Origin: an uncultured Fretibacterium sp.
GTDB lineage: Bacteria > Synergistota > Synergistia > Synergistales > Aminobacteriaceae
Direction of reading: 5' to 3'
Length of the DNA: 47,179 bases
Assembly: GCA_947168585.1 (NCBI GenBank)
Contig: CAMVMK010000014.1
Span: 1 to 47,179 of the forward strand
Positions 8,475 to 15,916 of the stretch are shown here, piece by piece; position 1 is the first letter of the stretch, and every line of letters starts with the position of its first letter. A program made the translations under genes and the position numbers. The notes under the pieces are model-generated. The model was not told the DNA's origin. It searched no databases and saw only the letters and a program-made list of their open reading frames with translations.

Positions 8475-8483
8475 ATTTTATCA
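8475..8483 (-). promoter_or_regulatory. extended -10 promoter of E1
   Basis: Minus strand TGATAAAAT, an extended -10 (TGnTAnAAT type), 6 nt before conserved GGAGAGG. The second copy has TGTTAAAAT in the same place. Confidence 0.6.
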
Positions 8484-8502
8484 TGCCTTTATTTCTTTTT
8501 CA

Positions 8503-8526
8503 TTCCTACTTCCTAACTCCTACTTG
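8503..8526 (-). repeat. degenerate 7-bp repeat, TCCTAAC family
   Basis: TCCTACT-TCCTAAC-TCCTACT, almost identical to 8109-8132, between dnaX and the E1 promoter. E1 is therefore flanked on both sides by the same short repeat array. Confidence 0.6.
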
Positions 8527-8531
8527 CTTTT

Positions 8532-10295
8532 TTACTCGTTGTCTCCTTCCGATTCTAATTCTAAAACATTTTCATTTTCTTCTTCTTCGGCTTCGTTATG
8601 AGTAATTAAAATTACTTCGGGTTTAGTCTGAAGTCTTGCTAATTCCTGCTTAAATTTATCAAAAGGCGAATTTCTTTCGCGTTTTTCGCGTGTTTCGATT
8701 TTCGCAGGAATTTCTTCGGGGATAGGAGTTTCAAAATTATTTTCAGGAACTTCAACGGCATTTTTAATTTGCGGCGTTTCAGCTACTTGAGGCTTGAAAG
8801 ACCTGCAGGCAAATTCTTTAACTCCGAATTTTACGATGACGCTTGAATACCCGCTTAAAATTTCAGAAAGAGTCGCGCTGTTTCTATCCTGTCTGAAGAA
8901 TTCATAACAGTAAGGACTCGAAAAATCTAAAATCAAATTTTTATCCTGACCGCCGTCAGGCAGAGCCTGTTCATAAGGCCGCGAGTCAAAAAGTCCGCAG
9001 TAAATCAAAAAATTTTTTTCGTTTTCGTGAGCAGCGTTGATAATTTTTTCTTTCAATTCCGCGTCAAAATTCACTATATTTGGCTTATCGTTAATGATAA
9101 CCGGGGCAGGCTGTGCAGCAGGAGTCGCAGCTACCGTAGCAGGAGCAGGCGCAGCACTCAAGGTCGGCTTGGGCATTGAAACAATTTCAGGAGTTTGTGC
9201 CGGATTTTGCTCAATCATCATGAAAAACATTCCTAAAATAATATCGTTTCTCAGTCCCATTCGTGCTTGAGTTAAAATTTTATTAACAACACTCAACAAA
9301 TAATGAAGCCTCTCCGGCCTCCATTTTGAAGACTCTTCACGCAAAAATTTTTTTTCAGGCTCAGAGCCTCCAAGATTTTCTATAATTTTCTGCCATTTTG
9401 AAACAAGCCATAAATCCCGGACAAGAGCAAAAATTTCTTCAAAAACTCTAACTCCTGAAGCTCCTGCCTCAAACATTGATTTCAAAATTTCGTAAGCATT
9501 TTCCGGCTCGGTTCTCAAAGCCGTAAGCCAACGTTCAAAAGCTGCGCGGCTTCCCGTTCCGAATGAAGCTTCAACGTTAGCGAGAGTTATATCTCCGGCG
9601 GCTGTAACCTGTTCAAGCAAAGATAAAGCGTCCCTCAATGCTCCGTCAGCCTGTCTCGAAATTTCCCATAAAGCAGCAGGCTCAAAATTAAAATTTTCGC
9701 TCCTGCAGACTTCCTCAAGACGTTTATAAATATCCTGAGGGCTTATAGTATGAAAAGGAATATGCTGGCAGCGAGAACGGATTGTAACGGGAACTTTATT
9801 AGGCTCGGTCGTAGCCAAAATAAAAATTACATGCTCGGGAGGTTCTTCGAGAGTTTTAAGAAGAGCGTTAAAAGCTCCCTGCGACAACATATGAACTTCA
9901 TCGACTATATAAATTTTATATTTTGAAGTTAAAGGCGCGAGAGTTACATTTTCTTTTAAGTCGCGGATATTATCGACACCGTTGTTAGAAGCACCGTCAA
10001 TCTCTATAACGTCAAGACTTTCGCCGCTCTTTATACTCTCGCAGTTTGAACAATGCCCGCAAGGTTCAAAACCCTGACTGCCGTCGGGCAGGTTTTGACG
10101 GTCAAGACAGTTTATAGCCTTAGCAAAAATTCTTGCGACAGAAGTTTTCCCGCAGCCCCTTGAGCCTGAAAATAAATAGGCATGTCCTACGCGTTTTTTA
10201 ACGATTGAGTTCGTTAGAATATCTATAGCGGATTTTTGCCCGTAAACGTCAGCGAAACTCTGCGGCCTGTATTTTCGATATAATGAAATACTCAT
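8532..10295 (-). CDS. dnaX: DNA polymerase III gamma/tau subunit
   Basis: The 587-residue clamp-loader ATPase. The N-terminus MSISLYRKYRPQSFADVYGQ is family-typical, followed by Walker A GSRGCGKTS (about residue 45), a zinc module (CGHCSNC), Walker B IVDEVHMLS and the sensor SRCQHIPF. A variable Pro/Ala-rich linker (about 370-400) leads to a tau-like C-terminal part and a very acidic tail (EAEEEENEN). Whether a short gamma form is made by frameshifting cannot be told by eye. The usual partners ybaB and recR are absent here; downstream lie E1 and dnaE. Confidence 0.95.
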   Translation of the reverse strand: MSISLYRKYRPQSFADVYGQKSAIDILTNSIVKKRVGHAYLFSGSRGCGKTSVARIFAKAINCLDRQNLPDGSQGFEPCGHCSNCESIKSGESLDVIEIDGASNNGVDNIRDLKENVTLAPLTSKYKIYIVDEVHMLSQGAFNALLKTLEEPPEHVIFILATTEPNKVPVTIRSRCQHIPFHTISPQDIYKRLEEVCRSENFNFEPAALWEISRQADGALRDALSLLEQVTAAGDITLANVEASFGTGSRAAFERWLTALRTEPENAYEILKSMFEAGASGVRVFEEIFALVRDLWLVSKWQKIIENLGGSEPEKKFLREESSKWRPERLHYLLSVVNKILTQARMGLRNDIILGMFFMMIEQNPAQTPEIVSMPKPTLSAAPAPATVAATPAAQPAPVIINDKPNIVNFDAELKEKIINAAHENEKNFLIYCGLFDSRPYEQALPDGGQDKNLILDFSSPYCYEFFRQDRNSATLSEILSGYSSVIVKFGVKEFACRSFKPQVAETPQIKNAVEVPENNFETPIPEEIPAKIETREKRERNSPFDKFKQELARLQTKPEVILITHNEAEEEENENVLELESEGDNE

Positions 10296-10320
10296 TGAAA
10301 TTTTTTCACCTGTTGAAATT

Positions 10321-10371
10321 TATCATAACTCGCACGAAGACTCCCGTTGCTAAAGCGGGAGATGAATTGCG
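10321..10371. repeat. solitary IS200/IS605-like end hairpin
   Basis: The block TATCATAAC..CGCAC.GAAGACT and hairpin CTCCCG-TTGCTAAAG-CGGGAG followed by ATGAATTGCG is closely similar to 46706-46756. Such short hairpins mark the ends of IS200/IS605 elements. No transposase gene is attached here, so it is a solo end or the remains of a small non-autonomous copy. It lies 26 bp upstream of the dnaX start and faces the DUF362 gene. Confidence 0.55.
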
Positions 10372-10505
10372 CTGAATATTATTATATAATACTCGCGGTA
10401 TTCTATATGTGAACACGCCCTAGCAATAATTTTTTATTTGACGTAAAAAATTATTTTTGTTAATTTTAGCAGGAAGAAATTTAATTTGAGGGGATTTTTT
10501 ATAAA

Positions 10506-11633
10506 ATGGAAAAAGCAAAAGTATTTTTCACAGATTTCAGAACTCAAATCGGAGTAAGCCAATGCGCTAAACTTCAAAAATTATGCCGCGCCGCAGGTAT
10601 CGCTAATATTGATTTCAAAGATAAATTTGTTGCGATTAAAATGCACTTCGGCGAACTCGGGAACTGCGCCTATCTTCGTCCCAATTACGTCAAAGCCGTT
10701 GCAGATTTAATTAAAGAATTGGGCGGTGTTCCTTTCCTTACGGACTGCAATACTCTTTATCCCGGAAGCAGAAAAAACGCCGTAGATCATTTAACTTGCG
10801 CTGAAATTAACGGCTTCAACACTGTTACAACAGGATGTCACGTTATTATAGCTGACGGTCTGCGAGGCACTGACGACGTAGAAGTCCCGGTTGTCAACGG
10901 AGAATTTTGCAAGACTGCTTTAATCGGCAGAACTTTAATGGACGCTGATGTAATTATTTCTCTTTCGCACTTCAAAGGCCACGAAATGACGGGCTTCGGA
11001 GGAGCTATAAAAAATATCGGAATGGGCGGAGGCTCAAGAGCGGGAAAAATGCAGCAGCATAACGACGGAAAGCCGGTTGTAGACCCGGAACTCTGTCGCG
11101 GCTGTCATCGCTGTGCTAAAGAGTGCGGAAGCGATGCAATTTCTTACGGAGCAGACAACAAAGCCGTTATCGATAACGAAAAATGCAAAGGCTGCGGACG
11201 CTGTATCGGCGCATGTCCTTTTGACGCTATCTCGCCTATGTACGATACTGCGCTTGAAAGTTTATGCTGCAAAATGGCTGAATATACTCAGGCAATCTGT
11301 CATAATAAACCGTGCTTCCATATTAGTCTTATTATGGACGTTTCACCTAACTGCGACTGTCATGGAGAAAATGACGCTCCTATTTTACCGAATATCGGAA
11401 TGGCAGCTTCTTTCGACCCCGTTGCTCTTGACCAGGCCTGCGCGGATTTATGTCTGAAAGCTACGCCGGTACGCAATAGTCAATTAGGCGATAATTTAGC
11501 AGATCCGAACTGGAAACATCATCATGATCATTTCTTTGACAGCAATCCCAATATCCGCTGGAAAGAAACTTTATCGCACGGAGAAAAAATCGGTCTCGGA
11601 ACTCGTGAATATGAATTAAAGGTGATAAAATAA
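10506..11633 (+). CDS. DUF362 protein with two 4Fe-4S clusters
   Basis: A 375-residue protein. The N-terminal two thirds is a DUF362 domain (KVFFTDFRT, IKMHFGELGN, SHFKGHEMTGFGGAIKNIGMG). A ferredoxin module follows at about 195-245 with CRGCHRCAKECG and CKGCGRCIGACP, giving two 4Fe-4S clusters. The C-terminus again belongs to the DUF362 fold (ALDQACADLC). It has no signal peptide, so it is cytoplasmic. Its role is unknown, although proteins of this architecture are common in anaerobes and are presumed to carry electrons. The ribosome site is GAGGGG. The stop codon sits inside the U-tract of the oppositely directed terminator of E2, which can also act as a hairpin terminator for this gene. 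Confidence 0.9.
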   Translation: MEKAKVFFTDFRTQIGVSQCAKLQKLCRAAGIANIDFKDKFVAIKMHFGELGNCAYLRPNYVKAVADLIKELGGVPFLTDCNTLYPGSRKNAVDHLTCAEINGFNTVTTGCHVIIADGLRGTDDVEVPVVNGEFCKTALIGRTLMDADVIISLSHFKGHEMTGFGGAIKNIGMGGGSRAGKMQQHNDGKPVVDPELCRGCHRCAKECGSDAISYGADNKAVIDNEKCKGCGRCIGACPFDAISPMYDTALESLCCKMAEYTQAICHNKPCFHISLIMDVSPNCDCHGENDAPILPNIGMAASFDPVALDQACADLCLKATPVRNSQLGDNLADPNWKHHHDHFFDSNPNIRWKETLSHGEKIGLGTREYELKVIK

Positions 11634-11659
11634 GTTAAAACGTCCGGAAGAGGTCGGAC
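11630..11659 (-). terminator. intrinsic terminator of E2, shared end with DUF362 gene
   Basis: Minus strand GTCCG-ACCTCTTC-CGGAC then GTTTTAACTTATTTTA. The loop CCTCT can pair with AGAGG at the RNA 5' end and ACCTC with the ribosome site GAGGT. On the plus strand the hairpin lies just after the DUF362 stop. Confidence 0.7.
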
Positions 11660-11724
11660 AAAGTTTATAAACTCGCTGAAGCGGGGGTTGCGATCCCCCA
11701 CCTCGTTGAGAAATGGAAGACTAA

Positions 11725-11817
11725 TTACAATCGGCTCAACTCCGATATGGCTCGTACAAGTTCTATACGGGACTTTACGAGCTTTATTTTGAGCCAAAGC
11801 TCTAATAACTTTTTCAC
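11725..11817 (-). CDS. small amphipathic protein of unit E2 (30 aa)
   Basis: GTG start (11815-11817) after GGGAGGTGATAGC; 30 residues. It aligns with the E1 peptide with a 3-residue gap near the front: VKKLLEL, then LKIKLV, then VRAISEL. The codons for KLV...VRA are also the two arms of the conserved stem GCTCGTA/TACGAGC, so protein and RNA structure constrain the same bases. It is basic and amphipathic, and its function is unknown. It is too short for routine gene callers. Confidence 0.62.
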   Translation of the reverse strand: MKKLLELWLKIKLVKSRIELVRAISELSRL

Positions 11818-11924
11818 GCTATCACCTCCCTTTCACCCGAAATTTTTTCAGGCTACGGGAGTCCCCGTGCAAGCCTAATTCCTAAGTTAAAACTTCTAAC
11901 GTTAGGAAGCCTCTCCGAAAAATT

Positions 11925-11933
11925 ATTTTAACA
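11925..11933 (-). promoter_or_regulatory. extended -10 promoter of E2
   Basis: Minus strand TGTTAAAAT, 8 nt before GGAGAGG, the same arrangement as E1. No clear -35 box is seen, which is normal for extended -10 promoters. Confidence 0.58.
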
Positions 11934-11943
11934 TAATGAATTT

Positions 11944-12771
11944 TTATTTTTTATCTAAATTTTTTGCGCGTGTTTTTTGCCAAAGCGAAATATACTGCTC
12001 GTTTAAGAAAGTCGGATAGTCAACGCCTTCAGCAGGCCGTCCCCAATGATAAGTATCAGAGCGTTCAGATAAATATTTTCTTAATACCTTAGGAATATCA
12101 TCATCATAAACTGTAATAATATTTTTTGAGTTCATTTCGTCTAAATAATCCCGAAGCCCTATAAAATTTGCTTTGCCCCAGCGTTCAAATTTTTCTTTTT
12201 CGGGCTTTTCAATTTTACAGCCTGTAGCCTGCAATAAAATTCCGCATGAGCCGCTGAAATCGCAGACTGTAACATCTCTCAAAACTTGGCCGACTAAAAT
12301 AGCCCCCGACAGGCGCGCCTGAAATTCTGCAAGTCTTCTTTGATAATAAGGATAATTAGGCGTGTCCCATTCTGATAACGCCGTTAAAATTCTTTGAGCA
12401 ACAAAAGGAATTACAGACGGATCAATTATTAATGAATTATCTACAGGAAAAGACGAATATAAAAATTTTACGTTAAATTTTTCGAGACCTTTAATATTTT
12501 TTATTTCATCTTTATCGAGAGCAAGAACTCTTGAATTTGCAGGAAGCTCACGCAGAATTTTTCCGCGTTCAGCCGTAACTAAATCGCCGTTAGAGTTCCA
12601 AATTTTAAGCGGAATTACATTGACTTCCGAGCCGCCTATAAAAGACGTAAGCAGAGACAGCCACATATCCGTTACAACGATTTCGATTTTATTTTGAGAT
12701 AGAGCTGCTACGCCCGAAATAAAAATTATAAAAATAGAAATTAGGAGCAAAGAAAAAATTTTTTTTAACAT
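11944..12771 (-). CDS. exported ZnuA-like solute-binding protein, divergent
   Basis: 275 residues with an N-terminal hydrophobic signal segment (about 5-24). The segment KIEIVVTDMWLSLLTSFIGGSEVNVIPL resembles the start of metal-binding cluster A-I (ZnuA/TroA-type) binding proteins, and the later part (residues 125-170, LTALSEWDTPNYPYYQRRL) fits the helix linking the two lobes. The His residues that bind zinc or manganese in ZnuA are not evident, so metal binding is doubtful. No permease or ATPase gene is adjacent. The start is preceded by a TCCTAAC-type repeat that provides GGAG in front of the ATG. Assignment is tentative. Confidence 0.5.
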   Translation of the reverse strand: MLKKIFSLLLISIFIIFISGVAALSQNKIEIVVTDMWLSLLTSFIGGSEVNVIPLKIWNSNGDLVTAERGKILRELPANSRVLALDKDEIKNIKGLEKFNVKFLYSSFPVDNSLIIDPSVIPFVAQRILTALSEWDTPNYPYYQRRLAEFQARLSGAILVGQVLRDVTVCDFSGSCGILLQATGCKIEKPEKEKFERWGKANFIGLRDYLDEMNSKNIITVYDDDIPKVLRKYLSERSDTYHWGRPAEGVDYPTFLNEQYISLWQKTRAKNLDKK

Positions 12772-12800
12772 TCCTAACTCCTCACTCCTAATTCCTAATT
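12772..12800 (-). repeat. degenerate 7-bp repeat, TCCTAAC family
   Basis: Four units fill the gap between rnc and the ZnuA-like gene (TCCTAAC, TCCTCAC, TCCTAAT, TCCTAAT on the plus strand). On the minus strand the last unit reads GGAGTTAGGA-ATG, so the repeat forms the ribosome site of the next gene. Confidence 0.65.
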
Positions 12801-12804
12801 ATAA

Positions 12805-13536
12805 TTAGTCATCGCCGAACTTTGCTTTAAGGTCATTGAGGACAAGAGTAGCGACTTTATATTCTGCTCCGCGTCTGGTTCTGTCGCTTTCAATATGCTC
12901 AAAGCCGTTCATGTAGAGCCTCACCGTAAATTCCGGAGCGTGTGAAGGCCCTACAACTTTCAATAATTCATAATTCGGCAAGGGCATATGACGAGCCTGA
13001 AGCCATAACTGCAACGCCGTTTTAGGGTCGTGTGTAGCTTCCTGCTCTTCGAGGTCTTGAAGAAATAATTTTTTAATTACTCTATCAGCTGACGAAACTC
13101 CCCCGTCAAGAACTACTGCACCTAAAACACTCTCGACCGCATCAGCGCACATTGAATGAGGCAGAGGGTCTTTAATCGAACGGCCATGCAGTAATAAATA
13201 CGGAATATTTAATAATTCAGCACGTTTATAAAGCGATTCGCTCTTGACGAGTTCGGCGCGCATTTGAGTTAATTCGCCCTCGTTAGCTTCCGGATACATT
13301 CTATATAAGGCTCTGGCGGTTACGAAACTTAAAATTGAATCTCCTAAAAATTCAAGTCGTTCGTTATTGTGAAATAATCCGTTTTCACGAGAAAATGACG
13401 AATGAGTTAATGCCTCTTCGAGCAAATATCTGTCCTCAAATGTATAGCCTAAATTGTCTTCAAGGACTTTCAAGGCTTTTTCATCGAAGACAGCTTTTTT
13501 GCGTCTCGGGCCGAATTCTTCTTCAAACTTAGGCAT
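12805..13536 (-). CDS. rnc: ribonuclease III
   Basis: 243 residues. The N-terminal catalytic domain has the signature NERLEFLGDSIL (about residues 57-68) and a second acidic site CADAVESVLGAVVLDGG; a C-terminal double-stranded RNA-binding domain starts at about residue 168 (DPKTALQLWLQARH). It cuts structured RNA such as rRNA precursors. The start overlaps the fabF stop by 8 bp, so it is the last gene of the fatty-acid operon, an arrangement widely seen in bacteria. Confidence 0.96.
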   Translation of the reverse strand: MPKFEEEFGPRRKKAVFDEKALKVLEDNLGYTFEDRYLLEEALTHSSFSRENGLFHNNERLEFLGDSILSFVTARALYRMYPEANEGELTQMRAELVKSESLYKRAELLNIPYLLLHGRSIKDPLPHSMCADAVESVLGAVVLDGGVSSADRVIKKLFLQDLEEQEATHDPKTALQLWLQARHMPLPNYELLKVVGPSHAPEFTVRLYMNGFEHIESDRTRRGAEYKVATLVLNDLKAKFGDD

Positions 13537-14785
13537 ATCTCTGGAACGCTAAAACACCGTTATGACCGCCGAAGCCGAAACTGTTTACTAAGAGCCTGTC
13601 GACTTTTCTGTCTACGCCCCTGCCTGTTGCGATATTAACATCACATTCAGGGTCGGGGGTTGTGTAATTCAAAGTCGGGTGAATGAAATTCTCTTCGATT
13701 GCCTGCATTGAAGCTATAACTTCAAGACCGCCTGCCGCGCCTAAGCAGTGGCCTATCATGCTTTTTGTTGAAGTTACGGTTATGTTCTTTGCATTTTCGC
13801 CGAAGACGTGATTAATCATTCCGGCTTCCATTTTGTCGTTCAAGCCCGTTGAAGTTCCGTGAGCATTGATATAGTCAACTTGAGATTTATCCCAGCCCGA
13901 CATTTTCATTGCTTTTTCTGTAGCGAATGCCGCGCCTTTTGCTTCAGGGTCGGGGGCTGTAATATGTCCTGCATCGCATGAAGTTCCATAGCCCGTAAAC
14001 TCCGCATAAATATGAGCCCCGCGTGCTAAAGCGTGTTCAAGTTCTTCGAGGACTACAACGCCTGCTCCTTCGCCCATTACAAAACCGTCGCGGTCTTTGT
14101 CAAAAGGTCTTGAGGCGTGCTGAGGGTCATCGTTCTTTGTCGATAATGCTTTCATTGATGCAAATCCTGCAATGCTGATAGCCCTTAAAGCCGCTTCAGT
14201 TCCTCCTGCAATAATTACATCAGCGTCATCGCGGACAATAGCGTGATAAGCCTCGCCCATGCTGTGCAATGAAGTAGCGCAGGCCGTAACGACACATAAA
14301 TTAGGGCCTTTTGCTCCCAAAACTATAGCAACGTAAGCTGTGCTCATGTTGCTGATCATCATCGGAATAAAATAAGGGCTGACTCTTTTCGAGCCTTTTT
14401 CGAGCATAGTCTTGAAATTGTTGAAAGATGTTTCAATTCCGCCCTGACCCGTGCCGATATAAACACCTAATCTATAAGGATCAATGCTTGAAAGATCAAT
14501 TTTTGAATCTTCAACGGCAAGTTTGGCAGCAGCTACAGCAAAATGAATAGCCCTGTCAGAACGTTTAGCTTCTTTGCCGGGCATATAGACAGACGGGTCG
14601 AAATCTTTAATTTCAGCTCCGAAAGTTACAGGGCAGTCGCCTAAATCAAAAGTAGTGATAGGGCCGATACCGTTTTTACCGTCGCGGAGAGCCTGCCAGT
14701 AATCTTTTTTGCCGAGTGCTATAGGACTTACAGGACCTAAGCCGGTTACAACTACTCTGCGTTTTTTTTCGCTCAAATTCTTCAT
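13529..14785 (-). CDS. fabF: 3-oxoacyl-ACP synthase II
   Basis: 418 residues, the elongating condensing enzyme of type II fatty-acid synthesis. The Cys-His-His active site is visible: VVTACATSLHS (Cys), INAHGTSTGLND (His) and KSMIGHCLGAAGG (His). Length is typical. It lies downstream of acpP with a 93-bp gap that contains a TCCTAAC-type repeat array, and overlaps rnc. No fabH initiating synthase is in the window. Confidence 0.97.
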   Translation of the reverse strand: MKNLSEKKRRVVVTGLGPVSPIALGKKDYWQALRDGKNGIGPITTFDLGDCPVTFGAEIKDFDPSVYMPGKEAKRSDRAIHFAVAAAKLAVEDSKIDLSSIDPYRLGVYIGTGQGGIETSFNNFKTMLEKGSKRVSPYFIPMMISNMSTAYVAIVLGAKGPNLCVVTACATSLHSMGEAYHAIVRDDADVIIAGGTEAALRAISIAGFASMKALSTKNDDPQHASRPFDKDRDGFVMGEGAGVVVLEELEHALARGAHIYAEFTGYGTSCDAGHITAPDPEAKGAAFATEKAMKMSGWDKSQVDYINAHGTSTGLNDKMEAGMINHVFGENAKNITVTSTKSMIGHCLGAAGGLEVIASMQAIEENFIHPTLNYTTPDPECDVNIATGRGVDRKVDRLLVNSFGFGGHNGVLAFQRYA

Positions 14786-14842
14786 CTCCTAAAATAAAAT
14801 TTTTTATATAAAAAACAGGAAGCAACAAGCAGAAAGTGTTTT

Positions 14843-14873
14843 ACTTCCTACTTCCTACTTCCTAATTCCTAAT
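14843..14873 (-). repeat. degenerate 7-bp repeat, TCCTAAC family
   Basis: Units TTCCTACTTCCTACTTCCTA and TTCCTAA between acpP and fabF, beginning 6 bp after the acpP stop codon. Confidence 0.6.
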
Positions 14874-14878
14874 TATTT

Positions 14879-15130
14879 TTAGTCTTCCACGTTGATTTTC
14901 TCGAGCGTGTACTTTAATGCTTCGCCTACTGATGTTAATTTTTCGGCATCTTCGTCAGGAATTTCGATTCCAAATTCGTCCTCAATTCCCATGATAAGTT
15001 CAACTATATCAAGGCTGTCTGCGCCTAAATCCTCGACAAAAGATTTTTCTTCAGTAACCTGATCTTCTTCGACATCAAGACGATTTGCTACGATACCTTT
15101 CAGTTTTGCTACAACTTCTTCTTTCTTCAT
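14879..15130 (-). CDS. acpP: acyl carrier protein
   Basis: 83 residues, acidic, with the phosphopantetheine attachment Ser in [10 protein letters not shown] (Ser about 40). It carries the growing acyl chain between the Fab enzymes. The ribosome site GGGAGGTG is strong, as expected of a highly expressed gene. It is placed between fabG and fabF as in many bacterial fab operons. Confidence 0.97.
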   Translation of the reverse strand: MKKEEVVAKLKGIVANRLDVEEDQVTEEKSFVEDLGADSLDIVELIMGIEDEFGIEIPDEDAEKLTSVGEALKYTLEKINVED

Positions 15131-15181
15131 GTTAATTCACCTCCCTTATGAGATAATCCTTAAAAAATTTCGCTTAAAATC

Positions 15182-15916
15182 TTAAATCATTGTCATGCCG
15201 CCGTCAACTGCTAAAACCTGACCTGTTATATATGAGCTTGTTTCGCTTGCAAAAAACGCGGCAGCCTTAGCGACATCTTCAGCTTTTCCGATTGAGCCTA
15301 AAGGAATTGATTTTAATATTCCCTCTTTGGCTTCGGGCTTTAAGACTTCAGTCATATCAGTTTCAATAAATCCCGGCGCGATTGCGTTAGCAGTTATTCC
15401 GCGATTTGCATATTCACGCGCTATAGATTTAGTGAAGCCGATTATACCAGCTTTTGAAGCGGCGTAATTAGCTTGGCCTGCGTTGCCTGTCAAACCTACG
15501 ACTGAAGCAATATTAATAATTCTTCCGTAGCGGGCTTTTGCCATATCACGAATAGCCTCGCGGGTGCAATAAAAAGCAGCGTTCAAATTCGTGTTAATGA
15601 CGGTCTGCCAGTCTTCGTTCTTCATCCGCATTAATAAATTATCGCGCGTAACTCCTGCATTATTTACTAAAATGCTGACGTTTTCGCCCATATTATCTTT
15701 AACGCTCTTAAATAAATTTATAACGTCATCGCTGTTACTCACATCAGCCTTGAAATAACCTGCTTTAACGCCCATTGAATTTATTTTACTGCATAAACTT
15801 TTTGCCGCGTCCATGCTGTTATTATAGTTTATAGCTACGTTAAAATTATTTTTCGCAAGTTCGAGAGCAACAGCGCGCCCGATACCTCTTGAAGCTCCTG
15901 TTACGAGTGCTAACAT
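15182..15916 (-). CDS. fabG: 3-oxoacyl-ACP reductase
   Basis: 244-residue short-chain dehydrogenase: NADPH motif VTGASRGIGRAVA, NNAGVTRD, catalytic Ser/Tyr/Lys (ASVVG, YAASK) and the FabG-type ending TGQVLAVDGGMTMI. It reduces the 3-keto group after each condensation. The start overlaps the end of fabD by 7 bp. Confidence 0.97.
   Translation of the reverse strand: MLALVTGASRGIGRAVALELAKNNFNVAINYNNSMDAAKSLCSKINSMGVKAGYFKADVSNSDDVINLFKSVKDNMGENVSILVNNAGVTRDNLLMRMKNEDWQTVINTNLNAAFYCTREAIRDMAKARYGRIINIASVVGLTGNAGQANYAASKAGIIGFTKSIAREYANRGITANAIAPGFIETDMTEVLKPEAKEGILKSIPLGSIGKAEDVAKAAAFFASETSSYITGQVLAVDGGMTMI

Larger units (their letters stand above)
11630..11924 (-). ncRNA. structured RNA unit E2 with embedded small ORF
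   Basis: The second copy of the E1-type unit, about 290 nt on the minus strand. It keeps the order: GGAGAGGCTT; hairpin CCTAA/TTAGG with inner GTTA/TAAC (E1 has a different sequence that also pairs); hairpin AGGCT/AGCCT enclosing ACGGG/CCCGT; the strongly conserved segment TGAAAAAATTTC..GGTGAAA; ribosome site GAGGTGATAGC; a 30-codon ORF with stems GCTCGTA/TACGAGC and ATCGG/CCGAT; stem GGGGG/CCCCC; terminator GTCCG/CGGAC. The stem changes C-G for G-C (inner second hairpin) and C-G for U-A (terminator) relative to E1 are compensatory. Confidence 0.75.

Noticed and set aside
11528-11797. 89-codon minus-strand frame over the end of the DUF362 gene
   Set aside because: It overlaps the DUF362 coding end and the E2 RNA in a different frame, without a ribosome site or family resemblance.
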